A stretch of DNA of 64,000 bases from Prosapia bicincta (taxonomy: Eukaryota > Arthropoda > Insecta > Hemiptera > Cercopidae): assembly GCA_036971475.1 (NCBI GenBank), contig JBAIZL010000001.1:280360925-280424924 (forward strand). Direction: 5' to 3'. The notes under the pieces were generated by a model, which saw only the letters and a list, made by a program, of their open reading frames with translations, made no database searches and had not been told where the DNA came from. A program made the position numbers and the translations under genes. Each line of letters opens with the position of its first letter. The first letter of the stretch is position 1. Shown piece by piece: positions 27,298-40,575 of the stretch.

Positions 27298-28660
27298 TCA
27301 CAAATAATTACTTAAACTGTTCTCATACGTGATAAACTTATTTACAAAATTTTATACTGAAATCAATTATTTATATTCACTTTTCTTTCAAAAATTCTTT
27401 CCTAGTTTAATATAACAAAAATTTTCACATCCTTTAACTTTAAAAGTGAATTAGTAAACTATAATTCCTATCTCAATAATTTTAAAAAATTTGTATAAAC
27501 TATATAAATTTTGCCTTTCTTAAAGACGGGTCATTTCCGGTCGAAACCACTCTGTGAATTTAGATTTAATATTCTTTCATTATTATTTTCATCCCCAAGC
27601 CAGTGTATAGGGGTTAACATATGTATTGAGCAATAGACATGCAAGAATTTGTCCCTCATTGCCTCACTAACTTGTTAATTATATCTATTCCTTAAGCATT
27701 TTTAATATACAAATTATTTTAATTTTATTTAACATTTATTTAAAACTCTTAATTAAAGTGAAGCCATTGTTTTATTGAAAATTGTGAATTTAATAATTTT
27801 AACTACTAAATTTGACGTCAGATTTATTTAAAAGAAAAAATGACTTTCCAAGAGTTTCACTGTCCAATCCTCGGTTCCTTTCGTCTAGAGTCCGGATCCC
27901 TGGGTCACTGGAACCAGCCGAACCAGGTAAGGTGTGAGTCCTTCTACATTCTCTGATTATCTTAATGTACCGGAGTCTGAGTCTGAACCCGCGTTCGTGA
28001 TTTGAATTAGACGACAGAAACGTTGTTGTACGGATCAATCTGGCCCTTGGTGTTTTTCTAGGCGCGAACTGACATTACGGCCGAATGACCCTCGTATTAC
28101 AATTTTTTTACAGAATGCTTTACAAGCCGTTGTGTCCCTGTTTTTATTGCGGTGATCTAACATTCTCCTCCGCGCTCGGTTCCTCGCTATCTCCGTTCAT
28201 TTTTCTTGTATTGGCGGGTTGGACAACGTATTCGATTAAACCTACAATATTCTGTTATCGTTTTTTGAAACACTGAAAAATGTCTATTTCTTTAAAATTG
28301 CAGTAATGTTTTTACTATTTACGTTTTTTGGATTTGGTTTTCACTATTGTTGCTGTTGGATGTTGCTGGTCATTTTGAAATGTCAGTGATTGTTGTAGGT
28401 GTCCTAGTCTCAAATTAGCAATGTTTGACTGTTTTCCGGCACTTAGGAATTTTCACTGCACTCCCGTTTGTCAAGTTTAGTTAGCTATTTTATTTTAATT
28501 TTTTGTTTGTTTTATTAATAGTTATACAAGAATTTATTACCTTCTTCACTCTTAACTATGTTTTTTTAAAAACAAAATTAAATCTTTATTACTTAAGTTT
28601 TAAATTTTTTATTCAAAATTAGGAAATTATCAATTTCTTAACTTGGGCTGTCATTTTGAC
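26556..28660. other. Spacer with GC-richer patches, nothing identified
   Basis: Patches at 26556-26690 and 27840-28260 are richer in C, G and CpG than their surroundings. A frame of 63 codons with ATG lies at 28085-28276, and a minus-strand TTG frame at 27799-28038. Neither shows a recognisable domain. These patches could be remnants of an unrecognised element or of exons; I cannot decide. Confidence 0.4.
27239..27292. repeat. (TA)n microsatellite
   Basis: TA run with one early ACATA interruption. Confidence 0.9.
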
Positions 28661-28667
28661 CGTCTCA

Positions 28668-28926
<259 letters not shown>

Positions 28927-28929
28927 GGT

Positions 28930-31445
28930 TTGTATGAAGACTTCGGTGTGCCGGAGTTAAAGACTATCCGGCTAACCGAGGACTCCATAATTTTCCGAAA
29001 CCGACTAATGAGGTCTCGCCTAATTATACCTAAAAAAATTGAATAGTTTGACAATAAATTATGGTGATGTGTTATGTTTTAAATTCTGAATCAAATGGTA
29101 TAAGTTTTTTATTTTGGAAATGAATTTTAAAAATTTGATTTTTTTGCACGCTAGCGAGGTCTTGCTGTTTTAGAACCTACTACTGGGGTCTCAGCTCCAC
29201 TATATACTGTGAAATGTGTTATTATAATACAATACAAAATTTTAAAAAAATAGATATTGTAATTATATTAGCCTATAAGTCGGGTTTTAATAAATTATGA
29301 ATCTTGGCTAAAGTTTTTTCACTTTTAAAATTTGTAATTATTATTGGAATATAAATTCAAGTATTCTATTTCATTTTACTGATAATTTAAATTTCCAGTA
29401 TTTTGAAATTGTAAAATAGTAGGCCTATACATTAAAGTTTACAACTAGATGTATGATTTTGCTCTAGATGTAAAATTTTAGAATGATTAAAGCGCTATTT
29501 TTAATCCAGTAAAAAATGTTTGAAATATTTTGCAGTTTTTTATGGTATATAACAGATTTAATAAAAAAATCTATTAATTCTAATGTTTGTACCATTTAAA
29601 TAAAACCTCAGTTGATCGGATAATGAACCGCCTAAGACCTCGGTTGTATGTTAAGAAAATGTCGATTCCTCGCTAGGCCGTTACTGTACCGCGCCAATTT
29701 CAGGTATATGAAACACATTTAAAAAATTTAAGACGTTACAACTAATATTAAAATAATGTCTCACAGCATCATTTTCAGAGCTATGTTATCTACTCCATTA
29801 GCTCTAGTATGTATTATGTTCTGGTAATATAATTGTAATGGCATTTATTTAAAACATATTAACAAGCAAAATTTGTTTTATATTTGTTTAATATAAATTA
29901 CAATATTTTGTCGATTGTTGTTAATTAAAAAATTAGACCACGGTTAGTTTGTTCAGTTGATCTAGGAATTAAGAGTTAATGTTGAAAACAGGATTCCTAA
30001 ATGCTCGCGATATCTTGTACTTTTAATGCCGAATATGGAGGTTTATACATGTATACCAATGGGTCCTGACGAAATGACAATAACCGGTTACAGTTACAGA
30101 TGACTTTTTTCACAAAATAACAATCCGTTCTAGGTATCTAAACAATTTCCTGGTATATATCCGCATATTACAAGATCATTTTTCTTATAAACATAGGCTA
30201 CTGTTACCTATTTTCTTTTGATTTCATACAAGTCGTCCTAGTACTATTCATTACAACCCTATAATATTATAGCACTTTATGAACAAGGTGGTTTTGGAAA
30301 CTCACTGTTCACTAAAAAATTTACTTTATATTCACACGAATTGTTAGTTCACTTGTTAGACACGGCACTGGACGGCACATTTTCACAAGTCCTTCAAACT
30401 AACCTGTTCTTGTTAACATTCTCAAACCCTACTAAAGATATTTTTGGCTAACGGAGAGACAGATGTTCAACCCTACCATAATCTTTACCTGGATTCTCTC
30501 TCTCTTGTCAAGTACAAGAAACCACCCTGTCTTATACATCAAAAATTAGTTAAGCAAATATATTCAAGACCTTATTTCTCTTTATAACTTAAACCTATTA
30601 TTCTAAATTCCAATTATGTAATTTTAACGTCTATCACTATGCGGATGTTTTTTTTTTAATGGCTATGGTCGACACTTCACTAGATTACAAAACAAATATT
30701 TCATTTAGAGCTCCAAATTTTAAACATGTATTTTAGTATTTCTTTACTTTCATATAGTCTTAAATAAATTATATAGACTACTTGTAAACTTTGCTAGTAC
30801 AAGTTTTATAACGATTGAATCCTGAATACTCAATATTTCAATGCTGGAATATTAAGCTCTTATTTCAGAGTTTATAAGGTCAACAAAATTAAGTTTTGTT
30901 GTTGAAAGTCATAGACTTATTGCTGTATTTAGTATGATTAATACATGTATTGCATATTCTTTACAATAAAAACAATATTTCTCCCGCATAGCTTAAAGTT
31001 TAACTACCAGTTCTCATTATGCATCTAAAGTTCAAATTTCATTAGGAATTTGGCGAAGAGTTGAAGCAAATACCGCTTAATCGATTATATAAAATGATTT
31101 TTATTTTGTACAGAATAAATTTCTTTTATTTTATAAAGAACGAAGAAAATTTATTTGATGCTACTAATTAGATGAATTAGAAAATACTGTAAAAACTATT
31201 AAAAATGCTATATGAATTATTTTAGGCTGTTAAAATTAATGATCAAAAATATTTATCCGCTTAATTATAAGAAACCTATTAATAATCAATAACCGTGTTA
31301 AACATATTAATACTATACTAAAATACATGATTACCACTGTAAATGTAATTTTATGTCAAATGCGAGTTTTATTATTTTTTTAATATTCAGTCTGTTAAAT
31401 CTAGATATATGTTACTTATAAGTTACTGTGGATTATTATAATAAA
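28930..31445. repeat. Dispersed repeat family X, copy 1
   Basis: About 2.5 kb matching copy 2 (36845-39960) in the same order. Shared anchors include the gcgaggtcttg block (29153 / 36959), the gacctcggttgtatgttaagaaaatgtcga-type block (29636 / 37854), and the block around ggttacagttacagatg and aacaatccgttct (30080 / 38550). Copy 1 is cut at its right end by the minisatellite at 31448. Family X holds many short gaggtct/agacctc motifs in both orientations. No open reading frame survives, so its transposon class cannot be told; a large non-autonomous element or segmental duplication is possible. Confidence 0.8.
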
Positions 31446-31447
31446 TA

Positions 31448-32490
31448 ACCTGCCCCCCTTTGCGTATTCAAAGCCTCCTAACAGATTAGTGATACCTTCT
31501 ATATTCAAAACCTACTAATAACGACCACCTCCCTTGTATATTCAAAAGTTACTAATAGATTAGCTGCCTCCTTTGCGTATTCAAAGCCTCCTAACCGATT
31601 AGTGATACCTTCTACATTCAAAACCTACTAATAACGGCCACCTCCCTTGTATATTCAAAAGTTACTAATAGATTAGCTACCCCCTTTGCGTATTCAAAGC
31701 CTCCTAACAGATTAGGCGATGCCTTCTATATTCAAAGCCTACTAATAATGGCCACCTTTCTTGTATATTCAAAAGTTACTAATAGATTCAAATCCTTTGC
31801 GTATTCAAAGCCTACTAACAGGTTACGTGATACCTTCTATATTCAAAGCCTACTAATAATGGCTACCTCCCTTGTATATTCAAAAGTTACTAATAGATTA
31901 GCTGTCCCCTTGTATATACAAAGCCTACTAATAAATTGTCTACCTCCCTTGTATATTCAAAAGTTACTAATAGATTAGCAGCCCCCTTTGCGTATTCAAA
32001 GCCTACTAACAGATAACGTGATACTTTCTATATTCAAAGCCTACTAATAACGGCCACCTCCCTTGTATATTCAAAAGTTACTAATAGATTAGCTACCCCC
32101 TTTGCGTATTCAAAACCTACTAACAGATTACGTGATGCCTTCTATATTCAAAGCCTACTAATTATGGCCACCTCCCTTGTATATCAAAGGTTACTAATAG
32201 ATTAGCTGTGCCCTTGTATATTCAAAACCTACTAAAATTGTCTGCCTCCCTTGTATATTCAAAAGTTACTAATAGATTAGCTGCCCCCTTTGCATATTCA
32301 AACCCTACTAACATATTGGCTGCCTCCTTTGTACATTCAAAAGTTACTAATAGATTAGCAGTCCCTTTGCAAATTCAAAGCCTACTAATAAATTGTCTGT
32401 CTCCCTTGTATATTCAAAAGTTACTAATAGATTAGCTGTTCCCCTGTATATTCAAAGCTTACTAATGGACTAAGCTTCCTTGTATATATA
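31448..32490. repeat. Minisatellite, ~113-bp composite unit of three related ~36-bp parts
   Basis: Each part ends in attcaaagcctactaa or attcaaaagttactaata. Three variants alternate: a ctttgcgtattcaaagcc type, a ccttctatattcaaagcc type and a cccttgtatattcaaaag type. The ctttgcgtatt variant recurs at about 31460, 31573, 31686 and 31797, a period of 113, then regularity breaks down as single parts are lost. Frames through it at 31748-31978 and 32208-32435 are repeat artefacts. Confidence 0.92.
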
Positions 32491-32539
32491 AAGCTTACTA
32501 ATATAGCTGGGACAAAGATTGCAATATAAGACTTGAAAT

Positions 32540-33030
32540 AACTGATATCATATGATATAAAAAAAACAGCTGATTTTATGTTTTAGGTTATGTGGTAGAA
32601 CAGCTGTTTTAACGCAAAGTTTATGATACTTTATTTGATAATTTATGGTGATAATTTTTTTTGAAAAATTAATTCATTAAATATATTTAATAATAAATTA
32701 ATTTTAGTTTTACATGGGATAAAATCGTTTCATAAAAGGGGTAAGGTTGATGATATAGGTAATCCATTCTATTTGGCGTAATATAAGTGATAACATGATT
32801 AGATAAGAAAGCTGATTTTATGTTATAGGTTATGTGGTAGAAAAAAAATAAAACAATCTGATATATAGGTTTATTTATTTTTAAATGAACATATAGTTTA
32901 TTCTAATGTACGAAAACATTGGTTATTCTAACGAAGATTAAAGCAGCTGTTTTAACTTATAGGTTGTTACTTTATTTATAAAAAGATAAATAAAGTAACA
33001 TTTTTCGCTGGTTATCTAAGTAGAAATTGA
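32540..33030. repeat. Dispersed repeat family Y, copy 1
   Basis: Matches 63010-63320 over several blocks: agctgattttatgtt followed by aggttatgt, gtagaacagctgtt, a ttaattcattaaata block, and gaactaagtagg/atctaagtagaaattg. Inside this copy the agctgattttatgtt segment occurs twice (32567 and 32808). cagctg occurs at both ends of a short palindromic part (32566-32608). Confidence 0.7.
32965..33000. other. Perfect 15-bp hairpin
   Basis: Arms 32965-32979 and 32986-33000 are perfect reverse complements (tgttactttatttat and its complement) with a 6-base A-rich loop. It lies in family Y copy 1 and is not present in copy 2 in the same form. Confidence 0.8.
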
Positions 33031-33894
33031 CCTTATCAAATAGGATTTTTTGTTTTTTACTTGTATTACAGAAAAAATCTAACTAATATAATAATGGCAA
33101 AAACGATTGAATGATACAAAGAAATTAAAATGTTCGAATAAATAATAAAAATAATAATATTTGAAACAAAGTAGCGAGATAATATCTCTGGCTCTCTATG
33201 TATGTGGATTGACCCATACATAAATAATTAGAGCTACTGAGAACTCTGGGGCAAGCTATTTCAGAACTAGCCAGTGCTTGTAGTACGAAGATATTCCGGT
33301 AGATCAGTACTTGTAAAATACCGCAAAGTATTGTTAAATATACCGTAATAAGAAAGTGGTATCTTGGAAACAAACCTTCCCGAAAAATTCGTAACGAACT
33401 TATTCTTAGAACTTATTCCGGATAAATCTGAGACAAATTGGATGCAAGAAAGATACATTCAAAATAATTCAATGAACAGTGATAATACAAGAAATAAAAA
33501 CTACCAAACAGTTCAAATAACGTGGAATTAGCTGTCTATTCACATTCAAAATATATGTCTACATAAACTAGTGGTCAAGAACACATTTAGCCATGGCTTA
33601 GTATAGCCGTAGTGAAGCATGTAGGTTATTTCAGCTGGAATAATGCCAAGACTACGGGAAGCATTAGTTTTCTGCTCTTATTGTGCCGGCATATAACATA
33701 CTTGGCCCGGTCATTAGAACAGTCGTGGTTTCATCTAAAGAGGGCATGGATGCCCTGAGTGGCTTATCCACTAATACATTCTCCGAAGGAAAAAGTGTTA
33801 ATAGAACATTTGTGTATTACTTACGATTTGATGGAAAATTCCATTTACATATAATATTTTAAATAAGCACATGAAACACGATATTAGTCATATG
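33031..33894. other. Spacer, nothing recognised
   Basis: Minus-strand frames at 33125-33373 and 33267-33458 have no recognisable domain and overlap each other. A GC-richer stretch at 33590-33790 has no recognised content. Confidence 0.45.
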
Positions 33895-34517
33895 ATAAGA
33901 AAACTACCGGAGGAATATGAGGCAGCAGGCTCAACAACGAACATTCTAAAATTTGATTATCTAATAGTAGGCAAAGACGAGATTTGGGACTGTAGCTTAT
34001 AAAACACTCTAATCAAGAGGGTACCAACCTCCAAATATCTAAGGGAGATTTTTAATAAGAATTGCGATAGTGAGGATGAAATCAGGGGACGACTAAACAA
34101 AGGCAGATCAGTGAAACTAACTTTAAACACTACAGTTCAGATGTATGGGAGGTTACGAATGCTAACAATAACAAACTCATGACGATGGAAATGGACTACT
34201 TAAGACGACGCTACGTTGAATCGAGACTTGAAAGGGTCAAAAATAGGCAAATACGTAACGAAATGAAAATGGATAAAAGCATAAGGGAGGAGATAGAAAG
34301 AAGACAACTAAAATGGTTTGGACACGTAAAGACGACGGCAGAAGGTGGCCTCCAAAGGTAATAGAGTAGATTCAACGTGAGAAAAGAAAGAGACGACGGC
34401 CACGAAGAAGTTGGCGTGATGGCATCGACGAAGCAATGACCGGAAGAAACCTAAAAGAGGTATAATCTAAGCCAAAAGAAATTGGAATTTGAAGCGGAGA
34501 AGTGGCAACAGCTGTAA
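33895..34517 (+). pseudogene. Non-LTR retrotransposon (LINE) 3' fragment, end of the reverse-transcriptase ORF
   Basis: Plus-strand translation in shifting frames reads EEYEAAGSTTNILKFDYLIV, then VPTSKYLREIFNKNCDSEDE with IRGRLNKGR, then MEMDYLRRRYVESRLERVKN continuing to EEIERRQLKWFGHV, then RPRRSWRDGIDEAMTGRN, and finally KKLEFEAEKWQQL before a stop. The YLG-like turn, the MEMDYLRR helix, the RRQLKWFGHV motif and the GRPRRSWRDG-like motif are the well-known C-terminal signature of insect and other animal LINE polymerases of the RTE/CR1/Jockey type. The catalytic palm and endonuclease are absent, there are several frameshifts and stops (including W to TAG near 34370), and the copy is dead. 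5' truncation is usual for LINE insertions. Confidence 0.88.
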
Positions 34518-35049
34518 CAGATCCGTTATAAAAAAATAAGTACATAATCTCACCCACCCTTCTGTATGGACCCTGTAGAGAGCAGATCTTCTTCAGATAT
34601 CTAATACACTTCCTTGTAGGAAGAGGGATAATCAAGGACCGATGAAATAAGGCAGTACTACGAACAGGGCAATGTTCCTTTAGGAAAGGGGAAAAAATTA
34701 TGCGTTGTCAGGTTAGGTTCACTCATACGTAGCCTTGCTTTCCGCCAGAATGAAGAGGTACCGACTACCGCTACACAGGGTTTTAACGGAGTTTTTGTCC
34801 TAAATATTCTTTAAAATGGCTGTTATTTATACCACTTATATAAAAATTAAAATTAACACATTTTCATTGAAAATTTTTAATAAGTAATAAAGTAATACAT
34901 TTTTCAATTGGATGAATTTTAATTTAAATATTGTGGTTTGGTAAACTACAATTTTATGATGGTTAATATAAGTAACGTCTTGAATTTTTACTCTCCAAAT
35001 GTAAAATAACTAGTTACATTGTTTAGGTATACTAGAATTTATGAATTTT
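34518..35049. other. Spacer, nothing recognised
   Basis: No repeat or coding signal identified; may hold the LINE 3' untranslated region at its left edge. Confidence 0.45.
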
Positions 35050-36058
35050 GCTAATCATAATCACTTCCAGATTCATTTTGTACTTGTATACGTGATTTCT
35101 TAAATTTCGTTCTTCAATCGTACAATATTTAGCTGGCTTGCTTTGGGAAAGTGTAAATTATATATTAATAAAATCGCACTTTAAATCAGAAGAGTGATTT
35201 GTAATGAGCAGCAGAGAACGATTTTCAGAGGCTACTTCCAATTTTTAAAACACTCATAATTTTTGCTGTATTGGATAGGAAAATAAGTAGCATTATTTAT
35301 CTTGAAATTTTGCCAATCATAATCACTTCCAGATTCACTTTATAGTTGTATAGGTGACATCTTAAATTTCGTTCTTCAATCGTACAATATTTATCTGGCT
35401 TACTTTGGTAAACTGTAATTTATATATTAATAATATCGTAGTTTAAATCAGAAGGGTGATCTGTAATGAGTAGCAGATTAAGAATTTTCAGAGGCTACTT
35501 CCAATTTTAAATACACTTACAATTTTTGCAGTATTGGATAGGAGAATAAGTCGCATTATATATCTCGAAATTTTGCCAATTATAATCACTTCCAGATTCA
35601 TTTTGTAAATGTATACGTAATTTCTTAAATTTCGTTCTTCAATCGTACAATATTTAGCTGGCTTGCTTTGGTAAAGTGTAATTTATATATTAATAATATC
35701 GTAGTTTAAATCAGAAGAGTGATCTGTAATGAGCAGCAGAGTTCGATTTTCAGAGGCTACTTCCAATTTTTAAAACACTCATAATTTTTGCTGTATTGGA
35801 TAGGAAAATAAGTAGCATTATTTACCTTGAAATTTTGCCAATCATAATCACTTCCAGATTCACTTTATAGTTGTATAGGTTACATCTTAAATTTCGTTCT
35901 TCAATCGTACAATATTTAGCTGGCTTGCTTTGGTAAACTGGAATTTATATATTAATAAAATCGCAGTTTAATCCAGAAGAGTGATCTGTAATGAGCAGCA
36001 GAGTAAGAAGTTTCCGAGTCTACTTCAAATTTTAAATGCACTCACAATTTTTGCTGTA
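35050..36058. repeat. ~262-bp tandem repeat, four copies
   Basis: The landmark aatcataatcacttccagattca occurs at about 35053, 35314, 35578 and 35840, spacings 261, 264 and 262. Other shared blocks are gttcttcaatcgtacaatat and aatgagcagcagag. The fourth unit is cut short near 36058. Copies 1 and 3, and copies 2 and 4, resemble each other most (tgtatacgt versus tgtataggt), so the array may have grown by doubling a pair. Confidence 0.92.
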
Positions 36059-36185
36059 AAGAAGACAGTTATAATTTCATGTTATATTGTTAGCAACGTG
36101 CCTAGGTCTTGCATCTCATGTTTTATTGGAGTTGGAAAATCAGTTTATTTATCTTCAAATTTGGCTGATGTAAAATGTAAGGTAT

Positions 36186-36577
36186 ACTGTTAAAATTCAC
36201 TGTGTACTGATAAACATCACTGACCACCTTACTGTTAAAATTCACTATGTACTGCTAAACATCACTGTCCACCTTACTGTTAAAATTCACTATGTACTGC
36301 TAAACATCACTGCCCACCTTACTGTTAAAATTCACTATGTACTGCTAAACATCACTGCCCACCTTACTGTTAAAATTCACTATGTACTGCTAAACATCAC
36401 TGACCACCTTACTGTTGAAATTCACTATGTACTGCTAAACATCACTGACCACCTTACTGTTAAAATTCACTATGTACTGCTAAACATCACTGTCCACCTT
36501 ACTGTTAAAATTCACTGTATACTGCTAACACATCACTGAGCACCATACTGTTAAAATTCACTGTGTACTGTTAAACT
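36186..36577. repeat. 45-bp minisatellite, about 8.7 copies
   Basis: actgttaaaattcac recurs every 45 bases from 36186 with few substitutions (gcccacc, gtccacc and gaccacc variants). The last unit has a 1-base insertion. Begins within about 130 bases of the end of the 262-bp array. Confidence 0.95.
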
Positions 36578-36844
36578 GTTGTGATTTTATTTATTTACTG
36601 TACATTTAGATGTCATTTTTAGTTAATGCAAGACCGAGGCATGAATTTTGTTAGCTGATACAAATAAGAACCTTTACGTGAAAAATTTTAAGCCGAAATA
36701 AAGGCCGTTGCTAAGCAATCCCATATACAACAATTATCAACTACTACTTTTATTGGGCGTTTTACTGCATTTTTTCTACTACGCTTTTTTTTATTTTAAC
36801 CTAAATAGTTATAAATTCGGCTCAAGTCAATAAGTCTAAACAAT

Positions 36845-39800
36845 TCAAATATTTCGAAAATAAATTATGGCGATGTATTATATTTTAAATTCTGAATCGA
36901 ATGGTATAATTTTTTTATTTCGGAAATGAATTTTAAAAAGTTGATTTTTCTGCACGCAAGCGAGGTCTTGTCGTTTTAGAACCTACTACTGAGGTCTCAG
37001 CTGCACTATTTATATAAAAGCAAAGCGAGGTCTAATGAAATGTTTGATATCGACTACTGAGGTCTTTCTCTAATAAATTTGTAAAATATTTTTTGTGTTC
37101 ATAAAATCTTTATTTAATTGTAATGTTAATGAATTATTTTTGAATTAATAAAATTTGGTAGTAAAACTAGAATTTGTTTTTAAAACAAGACTGTTTTACA
37201 ACACATGTAATGTGAAGGTACTTTATTAAATGGATTAACCTATATTTTTCTTTGCGAAACTAACAGGATAATTAGAGTTTGGATTGTATGTAATTATATA
37301 AAATGCTCTTGAATATACAAATATTTTAAAATATACATAAGTATTCGATCACTTTAAATGTTTACATTTTTAAGCCTAATAAAATTTATATAATAACGAT
37401 TTTTAAATTGTTTTCATATTTTATTTAACGGTGTCGTATCCGTGATAGAAATATACTGTAAAAGATTTTATTATAATACAATATAATTTTTAATATTAAA
37501 AAATTAGATATTGTAATTAATATTAGCCTATTAGCATGTTTCAATAAATTGGGAATCGTGGCTTAAGTTTTTTGAATTTAAAAATTCCTAATTAATGTTG
37601 GAATATAAATTCAAGTATTTTATTTGTTTTTACTGTTAATTTAAATAGTAGTAAATAGTACACATTAAACTTTACAACTGGACTAAATTTAAATATGTTT
37701 AAAGCGTTAATTTTACTCCCCTAAAAATTGTTTTAAATAATTTTGCAGTTTTTTATAGTATGTAACAGATTTAATAAAAAAAAACATTATAAATCTTTCA
37801 GTTTGTACAATTTGAATAAAGACCTCTGTTGATCGGATAATGAACTGCCTAGGACCTCGGTTGTATATTAAGAAAATGTCGAGTCCTCGCTAGGCTGTTG
37901 TTGTACCGTACACATTTTAACATTATGAAACACATTTAAAAAATTTAAGAGATAACAACTACTATTAAAATAATGTTTCACAGCATTATTTGAAGAACTA
38001 TTTTGAGTACGAATTCATAAGAATGGTTAAAAATCTTTCTGTTTGTACAATTTAAATAAAGACCTCTGTTGACCGGATAATGAACTACCTAGACCTCGGT
38101 TGTATGTTAACAAAATGTTGAGTCCTCGCTAGGCCGTTGCTGTACCGCACACATTTTAGAAATATGAAATACATTTAGAAAATTTAAGACGTTACAACTA
38201 ATATTAAAATAATGTTTCACAGCATTATTTGCAGGCTATTTTATATACTCTATTGGTTCTAATATGTGTTTTGTTTTCGTTATATAACTGTACTGGCATT
38301 TATTTAAAACATAACACGCAAACTTTATTTTATATTAGTTTCAATCTAAATTACAGTACTTTGTTAACGATTGCCGTGTATTAATAAATTAGACAACGGT
38401 TAGTATGTGAAATTGATTTAGGATTTAAGAGCTTTTGTTGAAATAGGATTTTTAAATGCTGATACCTTGTAGCGAAATCTTGTACATTTAATGCCGAATA
38501 TGGAGTTTTATACATTTATATCAAATGTTCCTGACGAAATGACAATTACCGGTTACAAATACCAATGTCTTTTTTCATACAATAACAATCCGTTCTATGT
38601 ATCTTTACTATTTCCGAGGATATATCCGCATATTACAAGAGCATTTTTCTTATATAGATAAGTTACTGTTACCTATATTCTTTCGATGTCATACACGTCG
38701 TCCCTAGTACTGTTCATTAAAACCTTATAATATTATAGCACTTTGAGAACAAGGTAGTTATTTAATCAAAGTGGTTTAGGAAACGCACTGTTCACTAAAC
38801 AATTCACTTTATATTCACACTAATCGTTAGTTCACTTGTTAGACACGGACCTGGAAGGCACATTTTTACAAATAACTCTTTCAAACTAACCTGTTCTTGT
38901 CTCAACTCCTACTAAAAATATTTTTGGCTAACGGAAAAACCCATGTTCAACCTTACTGTAATCTTTAACTGGATTCTCGGCCTTTGTCATGCACAAGAAA
39001 CCTCCCTGTCTTGTACATCATAAATTATTTGAACAAATATATTCAAGGCCTTGTTTCTCTTTACATAACTTAAACCTACTATTCTAAATTCCAGTTATTT
39101 AATTTTAACGTCTATCACAATGCTGATGTTTTTATTAATGGCTGTGTCGACACTACGCTAGATTACAAAACAAATTTTTCATTGTTGAGCTCCTATTTTG
39201 GAAACATATATTTTAGTATTTCTTTACTTTTATATAGTCTTGAATATATTATATAGACTACTTGTAAACTTTGCTAGTACAAGTTTTATAACGTTGGAAT
39301 CCTGAATACTCAATATTTCAATCCTGAAATATTAAACTCTTATTTCAGAGTTTATAAGGTCAACAAAAATAAGTTTTATGTTAAAAGTAATAGACCTATT
39401 GCTGTATGTAGTTTGATTATTACATGTATTGCATATTGTTCGCATTAATAGCAATACGTCTCCTGCAATAGCTTAAAGTTTAACTACATTACTCATTATG
39501 CATCTAAAGTTCAAATTTCATTAGAAGTTTGTTTAAGATCTGAATCAAATACCGCTTAATGGATTATATCAAATTGTTTTAATTTTGTACAGATTAAAAT
39601 TATTTTATTTTATAGGCATGTAGAAAAATTAATTTGATGCTAATAATAATTAGGTAAAGTAAATATATTGTGAAAACTATTTAAACTATTTAAAACTATT
39701 TAAAAAGCTATATGAATTATTTTAGACTTTTAAAGTTAATGATCAAAATGAATTAATTATCAGCTTGATTATAAGACACCTTGTGTTAAACATATTAAAA

Positions 39801-40328
39801 TTGTAAAATAGATGATTACCTCTATAAATGTAATTTTGTGTCAAATGTGAATTTTATTATTTTTTTAAATGTTCAGTTTGATAAACCTAGATATATGTTA
39901 CTCATAAGTTACTGTACATTATTATAAGCATTAGACTAGATATTACACATTATTGAGCTATTTATTTTTAAAATGTTAAGTCACTGCTAATCATTCAAGT
40001 TAGAGTTTTAGATTGTGAGGTTAATGTCTTTAGGTTAGGCTACACTAAATCAATAACATTTCGTTTAGTTACAGTTTTGTGAATAAACCATCGTAGTAAT
40101 TTAGTAACTAGAGGATTTCGACGAACGAGCTATTCAAGTTTCACGACTCAAACATTTTGAATAGGGCCTATATTTCATTATCATCAGATTGAACCGCATA
40201 TTCGACATAAATTGTCGTACCGAATGTATCCAGGGCGTCGTGAAGAAGTAACTTACATTGATAACCAAAATTCTATTTTAGTTTAAGGAACGATTTCAAG
40301 TACCAACATATTATAATGCACTGATACA
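36845..40328. repeat. Dispersed repeat family X, copy 2
   Basis: Longest left part of the family. It matches copy 1 (28930-31445) and the start of copy 3 (40942). It contains an internal duplication: about 37812-38010 resembles 38036-38230, both with the tgaactacct / gacctcggttgtat block. At its right end (about 40195-40268) is one single unit related to the 71-bp repeat that is expanded in copy 3, followed by a Tigger-type transposon end at 40329. Confidence 0.8.
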
Positions 40329-40575
40329 CAGTGATCCTTTGTTACTCACTGGGGATACTTTCCCCGAATTTACCGCAACTAGAGAATCCGCGAATGCTGA
40401 AACCAACTGTACATGGAAAGGGGATAGTTACGTTCCACATCTAAACTTTTCACATCGATTACAGCTATACTGTACTTCCGTCTGTAATCTTCCGTCACAT
40501 CGTGGTTCGCTCTTTTTCAAAAGATTGTCGACATCTTCACGGTTAATTTCACCATTAGGCTTTCAGTCTGTGGTC
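40329..40575. mobile_element. Tigger-type (Tc1/mariner superfamily) transposon end
   Basis: Starts with cagtgatcctttgttactc, followed by ggggatactttccccgaatt, accgcaactagagaatccgc and gaatgctgaaacc. The order cagtg-cctcgttattcg-ggggatac-ccgcgaatagtgaaa is typical of terminal inverted repeats of Tigger/pogo elements. A second, related end is at 44775. Only one terminus is seen, so the element is incomplete. The 82-codon frame at 40339-40587 falls in it and is not a gene. Confidence 0.7.

Noticed and set aside
28085..28276. ATG frame in the GC-richer patch resembling 56460-56657
   Set aside because: Only a short LGSSLS-like coincidence; no alignment over the rest.
31748..32435. Open frames with YSK and QSLL repeats
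   Set aside because: They run through the 113-bp minisatellite and have no ATG context or domain evidence beyond the repeat.
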